A stretch of DNA of 64,000 nucleotides from Acinetobacter guerrae (GCF_009372255.1 NZ_LXGN01000007.1:106746-170745), one strand, 5' to 3'; numbered from the stretch's first letter, positions 1 through 9,637 are shown. Notes: generated by a model not told the origin, from the sequence alone. Made by a program: numbers and translations.

Positions 1-198
1 GGAACTGCTTATAGTCAGGCCTTTGAAAACAACTACAAAGTCGTGAGTCAGCAATATAAAGTCCAATTACTGCCATTTTTTATGCAAGGTATCGCGGGAC
101 ATAAAACGCTAATGCAAAATGATCAGATTCACCCGAATGCCAAAGCTCAAGGTATTCTGCTAGACAATGCCTATCCTTATATTAAAGGCGCGTTATAA
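1..198 (+). CDS. tesA: Arylesterase/thioesterase I, C-terminal fragment (TesA-like, SGNH hydrolase)
   Basis: This is the last 65 codons of a gene entering from the left edge, open in frame 1 to the TAA at 196-198. The visible end includes DQIHPNAKAQG, the block V motif (D-x-x-H-P-N) of SGNH/GDSL esterases, which holds the catalytic Asp and His. TesA/ApeA enzymes are small periplasmic esterases acting on acyl-CoAs, aryl esters and lysophospholipids. The nucleophile-containing N-terminus is outside the window, so activity cannot be checked. The gene converges on the AAC(6') gene, with 11 bases between the two stops. Confidence 0.8.
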   Translation, partial: GTAYSQAFENNYKVVSQQYKVQLLPFFMQGIAGHKTLMQNDQIHPNAKAQGILLDNAYPYIKGAL

Positions 199-209
199 AT
201 CTATGATGA

Positions 210-647
210 TCAGAGTTGCTTTGAAAAATATACAACTCTTTCAGTTTCTTGGAACCCTAAAGCAAGATGGACTTTTTGGCTTTGAATATTGTCTAAAGAA
301 GTATCCGATGCTAATTCTTTACAATTTTGCTCCAAAGCCCAAGCCTCTGCTTTGTTGATTAATGCTTTGGCAATACCCAACTTGCGAAGCGATGGCTGAA
401 CAAAAATTCCTTCTAGAAAGGCAACAGGTGATGTTTTCGTTCCATTCACATACTCATAACGAATTGATGCTTCTAAAAAACCAATTTCAATATTTCCATC
501 CAGTGCAAGAAGCAAATAAACCTGCGGTTTGTTTAATAAAGCATGCATTTCGACCCAATGTTCTGCATCATCACGAGGCCACAATAGCTGCCTTAGAAAC
601 AGCCATTGTGATTGGTATTCTTTTGTAATTTCAATGAATCTATACAT
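210..647 (-). CDS. aac(6')-I: Aminoglycoside 6'-N-acetyltransferase, chromosomal Acinetobacter type (GNAT)
   Basis: This 145-residue GNAT protein has the length and internal signatures I recall for the AAC(6')-I enzymes intrinsic to several Acinetobacter species: EASIRYEYVNGT (59-70), SPVAFLEGIFV (73-83), the acetyl-CoA loop R88-x-x-G91-x-A93, LASDTSLDN (112-120) and GFQETERVVYFSK near the end. Family members acetylate the 6'-amino group of aminoglycosides such as tobramycin and amikacin in the cytoplasm. The gene lies 8 bases downstream of the carbonic anhydrase gene on the same strand, so the two are probably co-transcribed. The open frame and motifs look intact. The family is secure; the subtype and phenotype are not known from sequence alone. 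Confidence 0.85.
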   Translation of the reverse strand: MYRFIEITKEYQSQWLFLRQLLWPRDDAEHWVEMHALLNKPQVYLLLALDGNIEIGFLEASIRYEYVNGTKTSPVAFLEGIFVQPSLRKLGIAKALINKAEAWALEQNCKELASDTSLDNIQSQKVHLALGFQETERVVYFSKQL

Positions 648-655
648 AAGGCAAA

Positions 656-1285
656 TTAAAAATCAAAAAAAGTAACTTCACCTGTTTCTAAAGAATATTC
701 AGCACCCACAACAATCATTTTACCTTTATCAATCAGGCTTTCAAGCACAGCAGAACCATGACGCAACTGATTGACTGAAGCAAATACATTTGAACGAACC
801 GCATGCATACATAATTTAGCATGGTCATGCTTTAAATCGGTTTGCAGCAAAATTTCCACAGATGGACGCACCCGATTTACAATGGACATCAAGTTGTCAG
901 ACGGCGGATGATCTGGATTCATTAGCGTATCTACTGTTGCCTGAATTGCACCGCAATGGCTATGACCAAGAACCACCACCACGGCACAATCATAACGTTC
1001 CGCTGCAAATTCAACACTTCCTACTTGGGAAGGCGCCACAATATTGCCTGCCACGCGGATCACAAACAAATCACCTAGCCCCTGATCAAATACAATTTCT
1101 GCGGGTACACGTGAATCTGAACATCCTAAAATAATGGCAAATGGATTTTGATCTTGAGCCATATCAGTACGTTCCTGATGTGATAATAATTTGCGATGAG
1201 TCACCTCACCTGTCGCAAATCTTTTATTACCAGCTTTAAGACGTTCAAGCGCTTCCTGAGCAGTGATCATTTGTTTTGCCATCAA
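656..1285 (-). CDS. Beta-class carbonic anhydrase
   Basis: This 209-residue cytoplasmic enzyme interconverts CO2 and bicarbonate. The beta-class zinc site is complete: C55 in GCSDSR with D57 and R59, then H108 and C111 in LGHSHCGA. The N-terminal helices and the length fit bacterial Can/CynT-type enzymes. Translation could start at M1 or M2, which are adjacent. The gene is first in a probable two-gene unit with the AAC(6') gene. It is divergent from the exported lipase, with a 307-base AT-rich gap between them. Confidence 0.93.
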   Translation of the reverse strand: MMAKQMITAQEALERLKAGNKRFATGEVTHRKLLSHQERTDMAQDQNPFAIILGCSDSRVPAEIVFDQGLGDLFVIRVAGNIVAPSQVGSVEFAAERYDCAVVVVLGHSHCGAIQATVDTLMNPDHPPSDNLMSIVNRVRPSVEILLQTDLKHDHAKLCMHAVRSNVFASVNQLRHGSAVLESLIDKGKMIVVGAEYSLETGEVTFFDF

Positions 1286-1592
1286 ATAATGAGTTCAAAA
1301 TAGTGTAATAAGCTAGACTATGAAAGTCACTGACAAAAACTAAACTATGACAATCTTTCTGTGTTTTGATATTTTTTTAATCAATTAATGATAATTAACT
1401 GTTGCCTATAAATTTATTTACATTTTATTTCTTCAATAATACGACCTATTTAACGTTTCTGAGTCTGCTCGAATGACCAAATTGACTATAATTTCTCTAT
1501 ATTTTTTTTAGCAGCAAATGACGAATATTTGGTCTTTATTTCATAATGTAAAGATCTCAAATAACGTCGGCAACTTTCAAGGATGAAGTTTA
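1286..1592. other. Divergent intergenic region, carbonic anhydrase / lipase
   Basis: A 307-base AT-rich gap that must hold the promoters of both divergent genes. I see no RNA gene, repeat or convincing operator. The lipase has a Shine-Dalgarno-like AAGGA at 1578-1582. Confidence 0.5.
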
Positions 1593-2627
1593 ATGACTTT
1601 CCGTGTTCCTCAGATTCATTTTTCATACGTATTGGCATTTGCTTTGTGTATATGTATGGGACTATTTGGGGGAAGTTTACAAATCGCTCATGCCGCAGAC
1701 TGTCATTTTAATTTACACGATGAACTACAACAGCAACGTAATTGGGCAGGCTTAAAAACCAAAACGCTCAAAGTAGATGATATTACATGGGTCTATAGCG
1801 AAGGTGGTGCATCAAATAAACCTACTATTTTGCTTATTCATGGTTTAGCAGGCAGCCGCGACAACTGGAATTCAATTGCCAAAGTATTAACCCCTTATTA
1901 CCACGTGATTATTCCTGATCTGCCTATGGCGGGCGATACCATCGTTCCAAAAGATTTTGATTTGTCTGTACCCAATGTGACTGAAAAGCTTCGACGTTTT
2001 ACCGAAGCTGCACATGTGTCCAATCAGATTAATATTGTGGGGCATTCAGTTGGTGGAGCGATCGCGATGCTCTATGCATCACAATATGCTTTCGATACAC
2101 AAAGCTTATTTCTCATTAGCAGTGCTGGCGTTTATCATTCAGCCAATACCATTTATTTAAAAGATCCAACTTATCTCAAACAATTGATTGTTTCAAAAAA
2201 AGGCGATCTGAATTATGTGCTGAGCCAAGTCATGTATCATCAGCCATTTTTATCCAATGATTATAAAAATGCGATGGAACAAAATTTAATTACACATGCT
2301 CAGGAAACCAGTAAAATTGTCGATCAACTGGTAGCACTTAAACGTCTATATACACCAGATACATTTTCAGTTTTAGCGCGCTCGATTGAAGCACCTACCC
2401 TAATTTTATGGGGTGCAGAGGATAAAATTGTCAATGTAGAAGCGGCGGGTGAATTAAAGAAAATGTTGAAACGTGCCGAAACGCCGATTATTTTAAATCA
2501 TGTCGGACATATGCCGATACTTGAAGCCGATCAGATAGTCATTCAATATTACCTGCCTTTTTTAGAAAAAACACAGCATCAAAAAAACCCGTTGATCGAT
2601 CCACTTGTATCTTTGGATACACATTAA
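1593..2627 (+). CDS. Exported lipase/esterase, alpha/beta-hydrolase fold (Moraxella lipase-like)
   Basis: This 344-residue protein has an N-terminal signal peptide (hydrophobic about 12-30, likely cleavage after AHA at 32-34). The alpha/beta-hydrolase fold follows: oxyanion HG at 83-84 (LLIHGLAG), nucleophile S152 in GHSVGG, acid D277 in WGAEDKIV and H306 in HVGHMP. All three catalytic residues are present. The layout resembles the Moraxella-type secreted lipases, which hydrolyse fatty-acid esters outside the cytoplasm. No lipase-specific foldase gene is adjacent, which fits this family. The substrate is not defined. An unknown helical-protein gene follows 43 bases downstream and may share the transcript. 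Confidence 0.8.
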   Translation: MTFRVPQIHFSYVLAFALCICMGLFGGSLQIAHAADCHFNLHDELQQQRNWAGLKTKTLKVDDITWVYSEGGASNKPTILLIHGLAGSRDNWNSIAKVLTPYYHVIIPDLPMAGDTIVPKDFDLSVPNVTEKLRRFTEAAHVSNQINIVGHSVGGAIAMLYASQYAFDTQSLFLISSAGVYHSANTIYLKDPTYLKQLIVSKKGDLNYVLSQVMYHQPFLSNDYKNAMEQNLITHAQETSKIVDQLVALKRLYTPDTFSVLARSIEAPTLILWGAEDKIVNVEAAGELKKMLKRAETPIILNHVGHMPILEADQIVIQYYLPFLEKTQHQKNPLIDPLVSLDTH

Positions 2628-2670
2628 AAAGTTATACTTTAAAAATTCATGTATTTAATTTGGGGATTCT

Positions 2671-3672
2671 ATGAACAACGCGATCATTGATCAATTAATA
2701 GAAGCACAGCTTGATTTTTTAGATCAGGAATTTTCACAAAAATCGACTGTTCAATCTGAATTTTCAGAATTCTATCATTGGCTTAGAAAACAACAATTGA
2801 AAGATTTATGGTCGTTTGAACAAATTTATAATTTAATTCAAACTCAAATTTTAGATACGCCTGCCAGTCCCTTTTTAATTGAGCAAATTACTGAGCATAT
2901 TCGTTTTGCCTTAATTCACCCAAGTAATGACCATACAAGTATTGAAGATATTATTCCTGTGGTGACGATTGACCATATCGCCCAATATGTAGCCAGTAAA
3001 AGTGAACATCGCAAAGCATTGATTAAACGTGTCACCAATAATCCAGCATTTTCAATGATGGTGACTCAACTTATCCAACATTCTATTCAGGATTATCTGG
3101 ACAACTCTCTCATGAGTAAAAAAGTGCCTGGTGTTGGACGTTTCATGAAAATGGGAAAATCTGTACTTGAGTCTGTAACCGACTCTAATCTGGATGATAC
3201 GGTCTCCAACTATCTACAAAAGAATATTATTAAGTTAAGCCAGCTTAGTGAAACAGTATTGAATCAGCATTTTAACGATGAAAAGTTATATCAATTCCAA
3301 GCCAATTTATGGCATAAGATCAAAAAATTACCTGTGAGCGTTATTCGCAATTATGTCGAAGTGAATGATTTACCTAAAACAGTCGGACTTGGTCATGAAA
3401 TTTGGGAACATATTCGTCAGACTGATTATTTAAAACAACAGGTGCATGATGGTGTATATGCATGGTATGCACGTAATCAGGAGCGTTCTTTTGATTTAAT
3501 GTTGCGTGATTTAAATATCAATGAAGAGTTAATTCAAAACCAACTGACTGAATTATTATCGCCAATTATTCAAGAGATGATTCAGTCCAAACATTTACGT
3601 GAGCGCGCACGACATTATTTGCAAAAGTTTTATTATTCTGAGCGAGTAAGTAGTTTACTCAAACCTCTATAA
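2671..3672 (+). CDS. Conserved uncharacterised alpha-helical protein
   Basis: This 333-residue protein has no motif I recognise. It is predicted mostly alpha-helical, without a signal peptide or clear membrane span, and is rich in Gln, Leu and Ile. ATG 2671 follows TTTGGGGATTCT, a fair ribosome-binding site. Reading it beside the protein at 47009-48073 shows the same order of segments: an N-terminal acidic helix, a 'no-x-x-ATxILQ/LIQHSIQ' type central helix, an aromatic stretch (EIWEHIRQTDYLKQQ against EYWKELRQSPLMQN) and a C-terminal KFYYSERVSSLL against PFYLRSETLNVI. I therefore infer distant paralogues. Function unknown. Confidence 0.7.
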   Translation: MNNAIIDQLIEAQLDFLDQEFSQKSTVQSEFSEFYHWLRKQQLKDLWSFEQIYNLIQTQILDTPASPFLIEQITEHIRFALIHPSNDHTSIEDIIPVVTIDHIAQYVASKSEHRKALIKRVTNNPAFSMMVTQLIQHSIQDYLDNSLMSKKVPGVGRFMKMGKSVLESVTDSNLDDTVSNYLQKNIIKLSQLSETVLNQHFNDEKLYQFQANLWHKIKKLPVSVIRNYVEVNDLPKTVGLGHEIWEHIRQTDYLKQQVHDGVYAWYARNQERSFDLMLRDLNINEELIQNQLTELLSPIIQEMIQSKHLRERARHYLQKFYYSERVSSLLKPL

Positions 3673-3688
3673 TGATAGCTTATAAAAA

Positions 3689-3717
3689 CTGTAGGAAAAA
3701 TACACTATTTCCTACAG
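3689..3717. terminator. Bidirectional hairpin terminator
   Basis: A perfect 10-bp stem, CTGTAGGAAA / TTTCCTACAG, lies between the convergent helical-protein and methyltransferase genes. A T-run follows on the minus strand, so it best terminates the methyltransferase gene. Confidence 0.7.
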
Positions 3718-3757
3718 ATTATATTTACGCTATTTTACTCTATAACTATTAACATAA

Positions 3758-5047
3758 TCAAAACTCAATCGCTGAACCAAATTTTGCAATACATTTCCAT
3801 TTTAAATTTTGTGCCAACATCCATTGATTTGTTCTTTTCTTATATGCTGCAATAGTTTTATCAGAACGCAAAGGGTGAATATAACCTGCCCAAACCAACA
3901 CCAAGACCATATCAGTCAACTGTCTCAATGTAAGACTTTGATTTAGATCTTTTGATAATTCCAAAATACTAGCGTCTTGTCTAGATAGTAAAGTTAAGAT
4001 TTTTCTAAAATAATCTATCGCATCTTTAATTCTACCTATTTTTGGATCTTGATTTAAATCTTTTCCAACTGGAGCATCGGGTAGTAAACCAAACTTCATG
4101 ATGGAATAAACTGATTCCAACTCACTTTGGCTCAATTGTTGACGCTCTTTTATATAAATATCCTGACGCTGTAAAGTATTTAAGGATATATCCTTCACTG
4201 TTTCCTGTAGGGTTATCAAAGGCAAAGTTTTTATTATATTTTGTATTTCAACTGGAAGTGTCAATCTATTCAGATTTTCCATAATACCCGCACTAGCAAT
4301 ATAAGATAAACCTATTTTCCCAAATTGACGAATCATATCTGCGGAATGTTGTGGTTGCCAGTATTCAGATAAAAAATCATGCGCTACATAATTTATTTTA
4401 TCCTGTGCAAGTTCTGATAATTCCTGATTTAAACTTGGTATTTTTCTAAATAATCCAGCATTTGCATTGCCAATGGCTCTAACTAAATTTAAAGATTGTG
4501 CCGCTTTTTTTGCAGAATCACCATTTAAATTCCTAGACATTTCAAACATTAACTTCTGTATCGATGTTAATCCTGTTGCTCCAGGATGGCTCATATAACT
4601 ACAATATAGAATGCCATTTTTCTTTAACAATTTATTGATTATTTTTATTATAAAATTCTGATTTTCTTCCGAAATCCAAGACCAAACTCCATGAGTAACA
4701 ATAAAGTCAAATGGCTCAATATCATATTCTAAAAAAGATTCAAAATCTGCTTGGATAAATTCGATATTACTGTTTTTTGTAGTTTGTACACCCTCCTCAG
4801 CTACCATCAATTGTTGAGGATTAAAATCAACACCAACAAAATGTCCAATTGGGTTTGCAGCAGCATTTAAATGTAGCTGAATCCCCATTGCACAACCCAG
4901 TTCTAAATAGCGATAGGGTTTTTCAATATCAGGCCCACGTACGCCCTCAAGCTGAGTAAGCATCGTCAACCATGAGGGCATCATTTGACGATGAACAAAA
5001 GTTGGATATGGAATATCCACCACATAGCCTTCTTGTAATACGTTCAT
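3758..5047 (-). CDS. SAM-dependent methyltransferase with methyltransferase regulatory domain
   Basis: A 429-residue cytoplasmic protein. Residues about 45-150 form a class I SAM-binding domain: motif I is YLELGCAMGIQL (E-x-G-x-x-x-G), followed by the acidic GVDF and QADFE segments. A region around 210-300 matches the architecture of the methyltransferase regulatory domain family (MethyTransf_Reg), and a helical tail follows. Members are annotated as methyltransferases of unknown substrate. ATG 5047 is preceded by GGAGG at good spacing. The gene stands alone downstream of the TonB receptor, separated from it by a terminator. Confidence 0.75.
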   Translation of the reverse strand: MNVLQEGYVVDIPYPTFVHRQMMPSWLTMLTQLEGVRGPDIEKPYRYLELGCAMGIQLHLNAAANPIGHFVGVDFNPQQLMVAEEGVQTTKNSNIEFIQADFESFLEYDIEPFDFIVTHGVWSWISEENQNFIIKIINKLLKKNGILYCSYMSHPGATGLTSIQKLMFEMSRNLNGDSAKKAAQSLNLVRAIGNANAGLFRKIPSLNQELSELAQDKINYVAHDFLSEYWQPQHSADMIRQFGKIGLSYIASAGIMENLNRLTLPVEIQNIIKTLPLITLQETVKDISLNTLQRQDIYIKERQQLSQSELESVYSIMKFGLLPDAPVGKDLNQDPKIGRIKDAIDYFRKILTLLSRQDASILELSKDLNQSLTLRQLTDMVLVLVWAGYIHPLRSDKTIAAYKKRTNQWMLAQNLKWKCIAKFGSAIEF

Positions 5048-5075
5048 TTAGCCTCCGATAAAGATAATTTTGAAT

Positions 5076-5106
5076 AAAAAACAGCCCATTTCTGGACTGC
5101 TTTTTT
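5076..5106 (-). terminator. Terminator of the first TonB receptor gene
   Basis: On the minus strand, CAGTCC...GGGCTG pairs (one G:U) around an AGAAAT loop and is followed by a run of Ts. It lies 13 bases beyond the receptor stop codon. Confidence 0.7.
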
Positions 5107-5118
5107 AGAAAGTCTTAA

Positions 5119-7203
5119 TTAAAAACGTGTGGTAAAGCCGACATAATAAGTCGCTGGTGGGGCATTGCCGTAATCTGAGTTACCTTTATTGACTTTATCA
5201 CCGCCAATATTTTCGATACCAGCACGAACACTTAAATTATCATTATAATTAAAGTTAACTCCGACTGCGCCTGTAACACTAGAGTCTGTGAAATACAGCT
5301 CTTTACCAGCAGTTCCATTACCCGCAACAATATCAGCCTTTGTAAATGCCTGCTTACCTAAATATTGAACGCGAGCGAAAGTACTTAAACGATCATTAAT
5401 ATCCCAATACATTGCAATATTTGTTGTAAATTCTGGAGTTTGCGCGAGTGATTGACCTGTTGCTTTATTTTTAGATTCAAGCATATAGGTTGCATTACCA
5501 TTGACACGCAAATAATCATTTAAAGGAAATTTATAAGTCAGCTCCAAACCACTGGTACGTGCTTCTTCAACATTGGTTTGGCGTGTATACCACACCCCAT
5601 TAATTCGACCATAAAAATCATTAATAATTAAATCATTATAGTCGCTTAAAAAGTATGTTAAATCGACACCATAACCATTTTCATCATATCCGAAGCCAAT
5701 TTCATAATTCGTACTAGTTTCAGGATCAAGATCTGGATTTCCTAACATATAACATGATTGACCACTTTGCCAACCATAAGGAATAAGACTGGTACATCCC
5801 ATTCCCATTGAACTTGTACCTGATGATCCTGAGCGTTCTTTAAGATTAGGTGCTCTAAAACTACGAGAGACACCACCTTTCACTGTCCAAGCTTCGGCAG
5901 GATGATATACACCATAAATACGAGGACTAAAATTCACATCGTAATCGCCACTTCCATCTAAACGACCACCTAAAGTTAAAATAAAGTCATCTCGTAAATA
6001 GATTTGGTCTTCAGCAAATACTGACCAAGAATAATCATCTGGATTTTTTTCAGGGTCTTGAATATTTCCATTTTCATCAGGGACAAACTGATTACCAATA
6101 TTAGAGGCATTTGAAACCTGTTCATATTTGCCCTGAATCCCCGCTGTGACCTCATGATTATGGCCCCATAATGTAACGGGTTTACTTGCTTTCGCATCTA
6201 GTACTGTTTCTTGTGCTTTACTTCCGCCATCAACAGCAAATGTGGACGTTTTATTTTCATATTGATTGTAATAAAGATCAATGTTGGTTTTTAATTCGTT
6301 TTCAAAGCGACCTTCATGTCCAATACCAACATTAAAATGCTCCATTTTATCGGCACCGAAATGCTCTACTGCAAGCTCAAGCTCTTCTTCTTCACTAAAT
6401 GCAGGATTTTTTTCAATACCATAACCAAGATCAAAATTTAAATCCTGATTTTCATTGATGCGCCAATTCAAACGACCCGAAATGTTTTCTTCTTGATTTT
6501 CCCCTGTTCCCCCCAGAATATCTGAATCCGCATTTCTTTTTTTGATATTTCCTCCCAGTCTAAAGCCTACATTTTCTGTAATTGGCCCAGCAATATTCGC
6601 TGCAACATTGATCGTATCTCCTCTATTACGACCGTCGGGTTGACTATAATCGGTACGTAAAGATCCTGATAATTTATCTGGAATTTTTTTTGTAATAATA
6701 TTAATGACACCACCTACAGCCTCTGAACCATAAAGCGTTGACATTGAACCACGGACGACTTCAATCCGCTCAATCATTTCAGGTGATATCCAGTCTAGAT
6801 CTTGTGAAATAGTATCTGGTCTATGGCCAAGTAATGAAGAATTCCCGATACGCTTACCATCTACAAGTATCAATGTATATTTATCAGGCGAGCCTCTGAA
6901 TGCTACTTTTGAACCAGGGCCAACATCAGAATACCCCCCAGTAACCCCTGGTAACTCACCTAATAGGTCTGCCAAACTACTGACAGGTCTTCTTGCAATA
7001 TCTTCTGAGGTTATAACACTAATTGATGCTGGAGCATCTTTAACATCTACACCAGTACCACTTGCTGTAACAACAATCGTTTCTAACTTCACCTGTTCAG
7101 GTTGGATATTTAGATTTTCGTTACTCTGTTGAGGAACTTCTGTATTTGCATTTGCTGCCATACTGGCTAAAACTGATACCGTTAAAATTGAACGCCGAAT
7201 CAT
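5119..7203 (-). CDS. TonB-dependent outer-membrane receptor, CirA-like (catecholate siderophore type)
   Basis: This outer-membrane receptor (694 residues from the chosen start) has a signal peptide, a TonB box around ETIVVTAS, a plug domain with RIEVVRGSMSTLYGSEAVGGVINIITKK, and a 22-strand-type barrel ending in a C-terminal Phe. Related receptors (CirA/FepA group) import ferric catecholates with TonB-ExbB-ExbD energy. I chose ATG 7203 because AAGGGGCGG lies 3-12 bases upstream of it; an ATG at 7218 in the same frame lacks such a site. A paralogous receptor lies just upstream (7410-9554). A Fur-box-like sequence sits about 90-107 bases upstream, suggesting iron repression. The ligand is not established. 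Confidence 0.85.
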   Translation of the reverse strand: MIRRSILTVSVLASMAANANTEVPQQSNENLNIQPEQVKLETIVVTASGTGVDVKDAPASISVITSEDIARRPVSSLADLLGELPGVTGGYSDVGPGSKVAFRGSPDKYTLILVDGKRIGNSSLLGHRPDTISQDLDWISPEMIERIEVVRGSMSTLYGSEAVGGVINIITKKIPDKLSGSLRTDYSQPDGRNRGDTINVAANIAGPITENVGFRLGGNIKKRNADSDILGGTGENQEENISGRLNWRINENQDLNFDLGYGIEKNPAFSEEEELELAVEHFGADKMEHFNVGIGHEGRFENELKTNIDLYYNQYENKTSTFAVDGGSKAQETVLDAKASKPVTLWGHNHEVTAGIQGKYEQVSNASNIGNQFVPDENGNIQDPEKNPDDYSWSVFAEDQIYLRDDFILTLGGRLDGSGDYDVNFSPRIYGVYHPAEAWTVKGGVSRSFRAPNLKERSGSSGTSSMGMGCTSLIPYGWQSGQSCYMLGNPDLDPETSTNYEIGFGYDENGYGVDLTYFLSDYNDLIINDFYGRINGVWYTRQTNVEEARTSGLELTYKFPLNDYLRVNGNATYMLESKNKATGQSLAQTPEFTTNIAMYWDINDRLSTFARVQYLGKQAFTKADIVAGNGTAGKELYFTDSSVTGAVGVNFNYNDNLSVRAGIENIGGDKVNKGNSDYGNAPPATYYVGFTTRF

Positions 7204-7293
7204 TACCCGCCCCTTCATGATTTCTTAAAAACTTAAAACTAGCTTAAAACACGCAGGCATTTTAGCAAACAAATTGTAAAATTCAATAAAAAC

Positions 7294-7310
7294 GAGAATT
7301 ATTATTATTC
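7294..7310 (-). promoter_or_regulatory. Putative Fur box upstream of the first TonB receptor
   Basis: On the minus strand this reads GAATAATAATAATTCTC, a degenerate match to the (GATAAT)n-type Fur site. It occupies nearly the same distance from its gene as the much better site at 9638-9656. Confidence 0.45.
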
Positions 7311-7365
7311 ATATCTAAAATAAAAAAATTATTGTTCAGATTAAATTAACAATAAGAGTTGGCAT

Positions 7366-7392
7366 AAAAAAAGACGCATTCAGCGTCTTTTT
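7366..7392. terminator. Terminator between the two TonB receptor genes
   Basis: A perfect 10-bp stem, AAAAAGACGC / GCGTCTTTTT, around ATTCA. It ends the upstream (9554-7410) receptor transcript, so the two receptors are probably transcribed separately. Confidence 0.85.
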
Positions 7393-7409
7393 AAAATTGA
7401 AATAAGCTT

Positions 7410-9554
7410 TTAAAAACGATATGTCATTCCGACAAATGCTGCTTGTCCTTCTAAATAATAACCAGAAGTACTACGTGCTAACTTCTTATTTAACAAATTG
7501 TTAATCCCTGCACGAATAGTAATGTCATCATTTACATCATAGTTTGTAGCTAAACCAAACACCGTATGTGCTTTTTGCAAAGTTGTGTCTTTCGTTACAG
7601 TGGTTGTATATTGTTTACCTGTATATTCGGCGAGTAAGTTTACCGCCCAAGCATCATTAATTAGATAATCTAAAGATGATGTTGCAGTTAATTCTGGCGT
7701 GTTAATTAAGGCTGCACCTGTATCCAAATTTTTTGCCTCAAAGAAATAGGTTGCACTATTGGTCCATTTGAGTTGGTCATTGATAGGAATTGCTGCACTA
7801 AATTCTAAACCTTCAGTTCTTGCTTTCTGAATATTTCTTAGCTGTGTCCACCAAACTCCGTTAAATTGACCCAAGGCAGCATATTCAATTTTATTTTCAA
7901 AATCTGTATAAAAATAAGTTAAGTTAATATCACTACCAAAGCCTGTATAATTGACTCCAATTTCATAATTTGTGCTTTTTTCTGGTTGTAAATCAGCATT
8001 ACCCGCCATGTAACAACCACCAGAAATGTATCCCATTGAAGCTAAAGAGGTACAACCATTTCCACCCGATTGAGTTGCTGCACCCGCGGTACTTTCTTTA
8101 ATGGTAGGGGCACGGAAACCACTTGCTATACCACCTTTAATCGCCCAATCTTCGCTTGGTAAATAAACGAGGTAAGCTCTTGGACTATTATGATCTCCAA
8201 ATTTTTCATCGTGGTCATAACGGTTTCCAAGTGTTAATTTCAGTTGATCATTCAATTCCAAAGTATCTTCAATAAATAATGCCCACGTTTTACCTTCTAA
8301 CTTTGAAATTCCTTCGTAGTCAGCACCATCATAGCTCGGTACTACATTACCATTGGCATCTTTAATCGGTGTTCCGATCGTATCAGTATTATTTAGCTCT
8401 GAACGACGCCATTGTCCACCCAAAGTTAATTTGTTAGGCACAATGAGGTCAAATGGTAGGTTTACCTGCCCTTCTACAATCGTCTCATTGGACTTTGCGG
8501 TTAAGCCATCGCCAGATTGATCATAATCATTGTAATAAGCAGATAATTTTGAGGTAATTTCATGTCCCCATTTCCCATCCCAAGATGCAACATATCCCTG
8601 TTTCTCTAATTTATCAGCTCCCCAACTCTGATTCGTATTTTGACCAGTAATAGCTCCTGTTGCTCCATTTTGGGTAGTCACTCCTTTGGCTTTTAAATTT
8701 TTTTCAATCCCATAGGTAGCTTCAAGCGATAAATCGTGTTGATCATTAAGTCTAAAGTTTAATTGGCTACCAAAGTTATTATTAACGTAACCTGTTGTAC
8801 CTTCGACATTATTTAAATTTGCATCACCACCTCTAGGAGGGCTAGTTATTGTGTAACCTTTATCAGATTCACGACGAATCTGACTAGCATTCAAACGTAA
8901 TCCTACATTGTCTGCCAATGGCCCACTCACTACAGCACCCGTTTGGAAGGTACGACCTTTATCTCCAGAAGTAGTTGGCTGGGTATAATTATAAGTTGCA
9001 CTACCTGTCCAGTGATCCTGAATCTTTTTAGTAATAATATTGATTACACCACCCATTGCATCTGAACCATAAAGAGATGACATTGGTCCCCGTACCACTT
9101 CAATACGTTCAATCATATCAGGTGTAATCCAGTTTAAATCTTGTCTTCCTAAATCTGGACGATAATTGGTATCACGTGATGAGCCAATTCGCTTACCATC
9201 AATCAATATTAGTGTGTAATTATCTGGTAAACCACGTAATTTTATTTTTGATCCGTCTCCATTTGTACTTAAACCACCTGTTACACCTGGCACACGTTTT
9301 AATAAATCGGCCAGACTTGATACTGGACGTTTTTCTATTTCCTCAGCAGTAATCACAGAAATAGATGCAGGAGCCTCCTTTAAGTCGACTGCCTGACCAC
9401 TAGCGGTTAAAACAATTTTTTCTAACTTTGTTGAATCACTACGTGTTGTATTTTGTTCAGCATTTACAGTGTCATCTTCTGCTGCATGAACCATTGAAAA
9501 AAGTGTCGCTGCAATTGCAGCCGAGAGAACTGTACGTAATATAGGTTGAGACAT
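7410..9554 (-). CDS. TonB-dependent outer-membrane receptor, CirA-like (second tandem copy)
   Basis: A 714-residue receptor with a signal peptide ending near VHAAED, a TonB box around EKIVLTAS, and a plug containing DLGRQDLNWITPDMIER and RGPMSSLYGSDAMGGVINI, very close to what I recall of Escherichia coli CirA. The barrel ends in YRF. ATG 9554 is chosen because AGGGG lies 6 bases upstream of it; ATG 9560 would leave no spacing. The architecture parallels the receptor at 5119-7203, so this is a tandem duplication that has diverged, probably for different ferric catecholates. An almost ideal Fur site lies 84-102 bases upstream. Siderophore synthesis genes are not in the window. Confidence 0.88.
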   Translation of the reverse strand: MSQPILRTVLSAAIAATLFSMVHAAEDDTVNAEQNTTRSDSTKLEKIVLTASGQAVDLKEAPASISVITAEEIEKRPVSSLADLLKRVPGVTGGLSTNGDGSKIKLRGLPDNYTLILIDGKRIGSSRDTNYRPDLGRQDLNWITPDMIERIEVVRGPMSSLYGSDAMGGVINIITKKIQDHWTGSATYNYTQPTTSGDKGRTFQTGAVVSGPLADNVGLRLNASQIRRESDKGYTITSPPRGGDANLNNVEGTTGYVNNNFGSQLNFRLNDQHDLSLEATYGIEKNLKAKGVTTQNGATGAITGQNTNQSWGADKLEKQGYVASWDGKWGHEITSKLSAYYNDYDQSGDGLTAKSNETIVEGQVNLPFDLIVPNKLTLGGQWRRSELNNTDTIGTPIKDANGNVVPSYDGADYEGISKLEGKTWALFIEDTLELNDQLKLTLGNRYDHDEKFGDHNSPRAYLVYLPSEDWAIKGGIASGFRAPTIKESTAGAATQSGGNGCTSLASMGYISGGCYMAGNADLQPEKSTNYEIGVNYTGFGSDINLTYFYTDFENKIEYAALGQFNGVWWTQLRNIQKARTEGLEFSAAIPINDQLKWTNSATYFFEAKNLDTGAALINTPELTATSSLDYLINDAWAVNLLAEYTGKQYTTTVTKDTTLQKAHTVFGLATNYDVNDDITIRAGINNLLNKKLARSTSGYYLEGQAAFVGMTYRF

Positions 9555-9637
9555 TTTCATCCCCTATTTTAAGAAATATTAAAAGAAGCTTAAAAAAACG
9601 ATTGCATTGTAACAATTCATATATAAAAAACAATACT

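Noticed and set aside
862..1134. 90-residue plus-strand frame inside the carbonic anhydrase gene
   Set aside because: It is a shadow of a clearly real gene, with no ribosome-binding site or recognisable composition.
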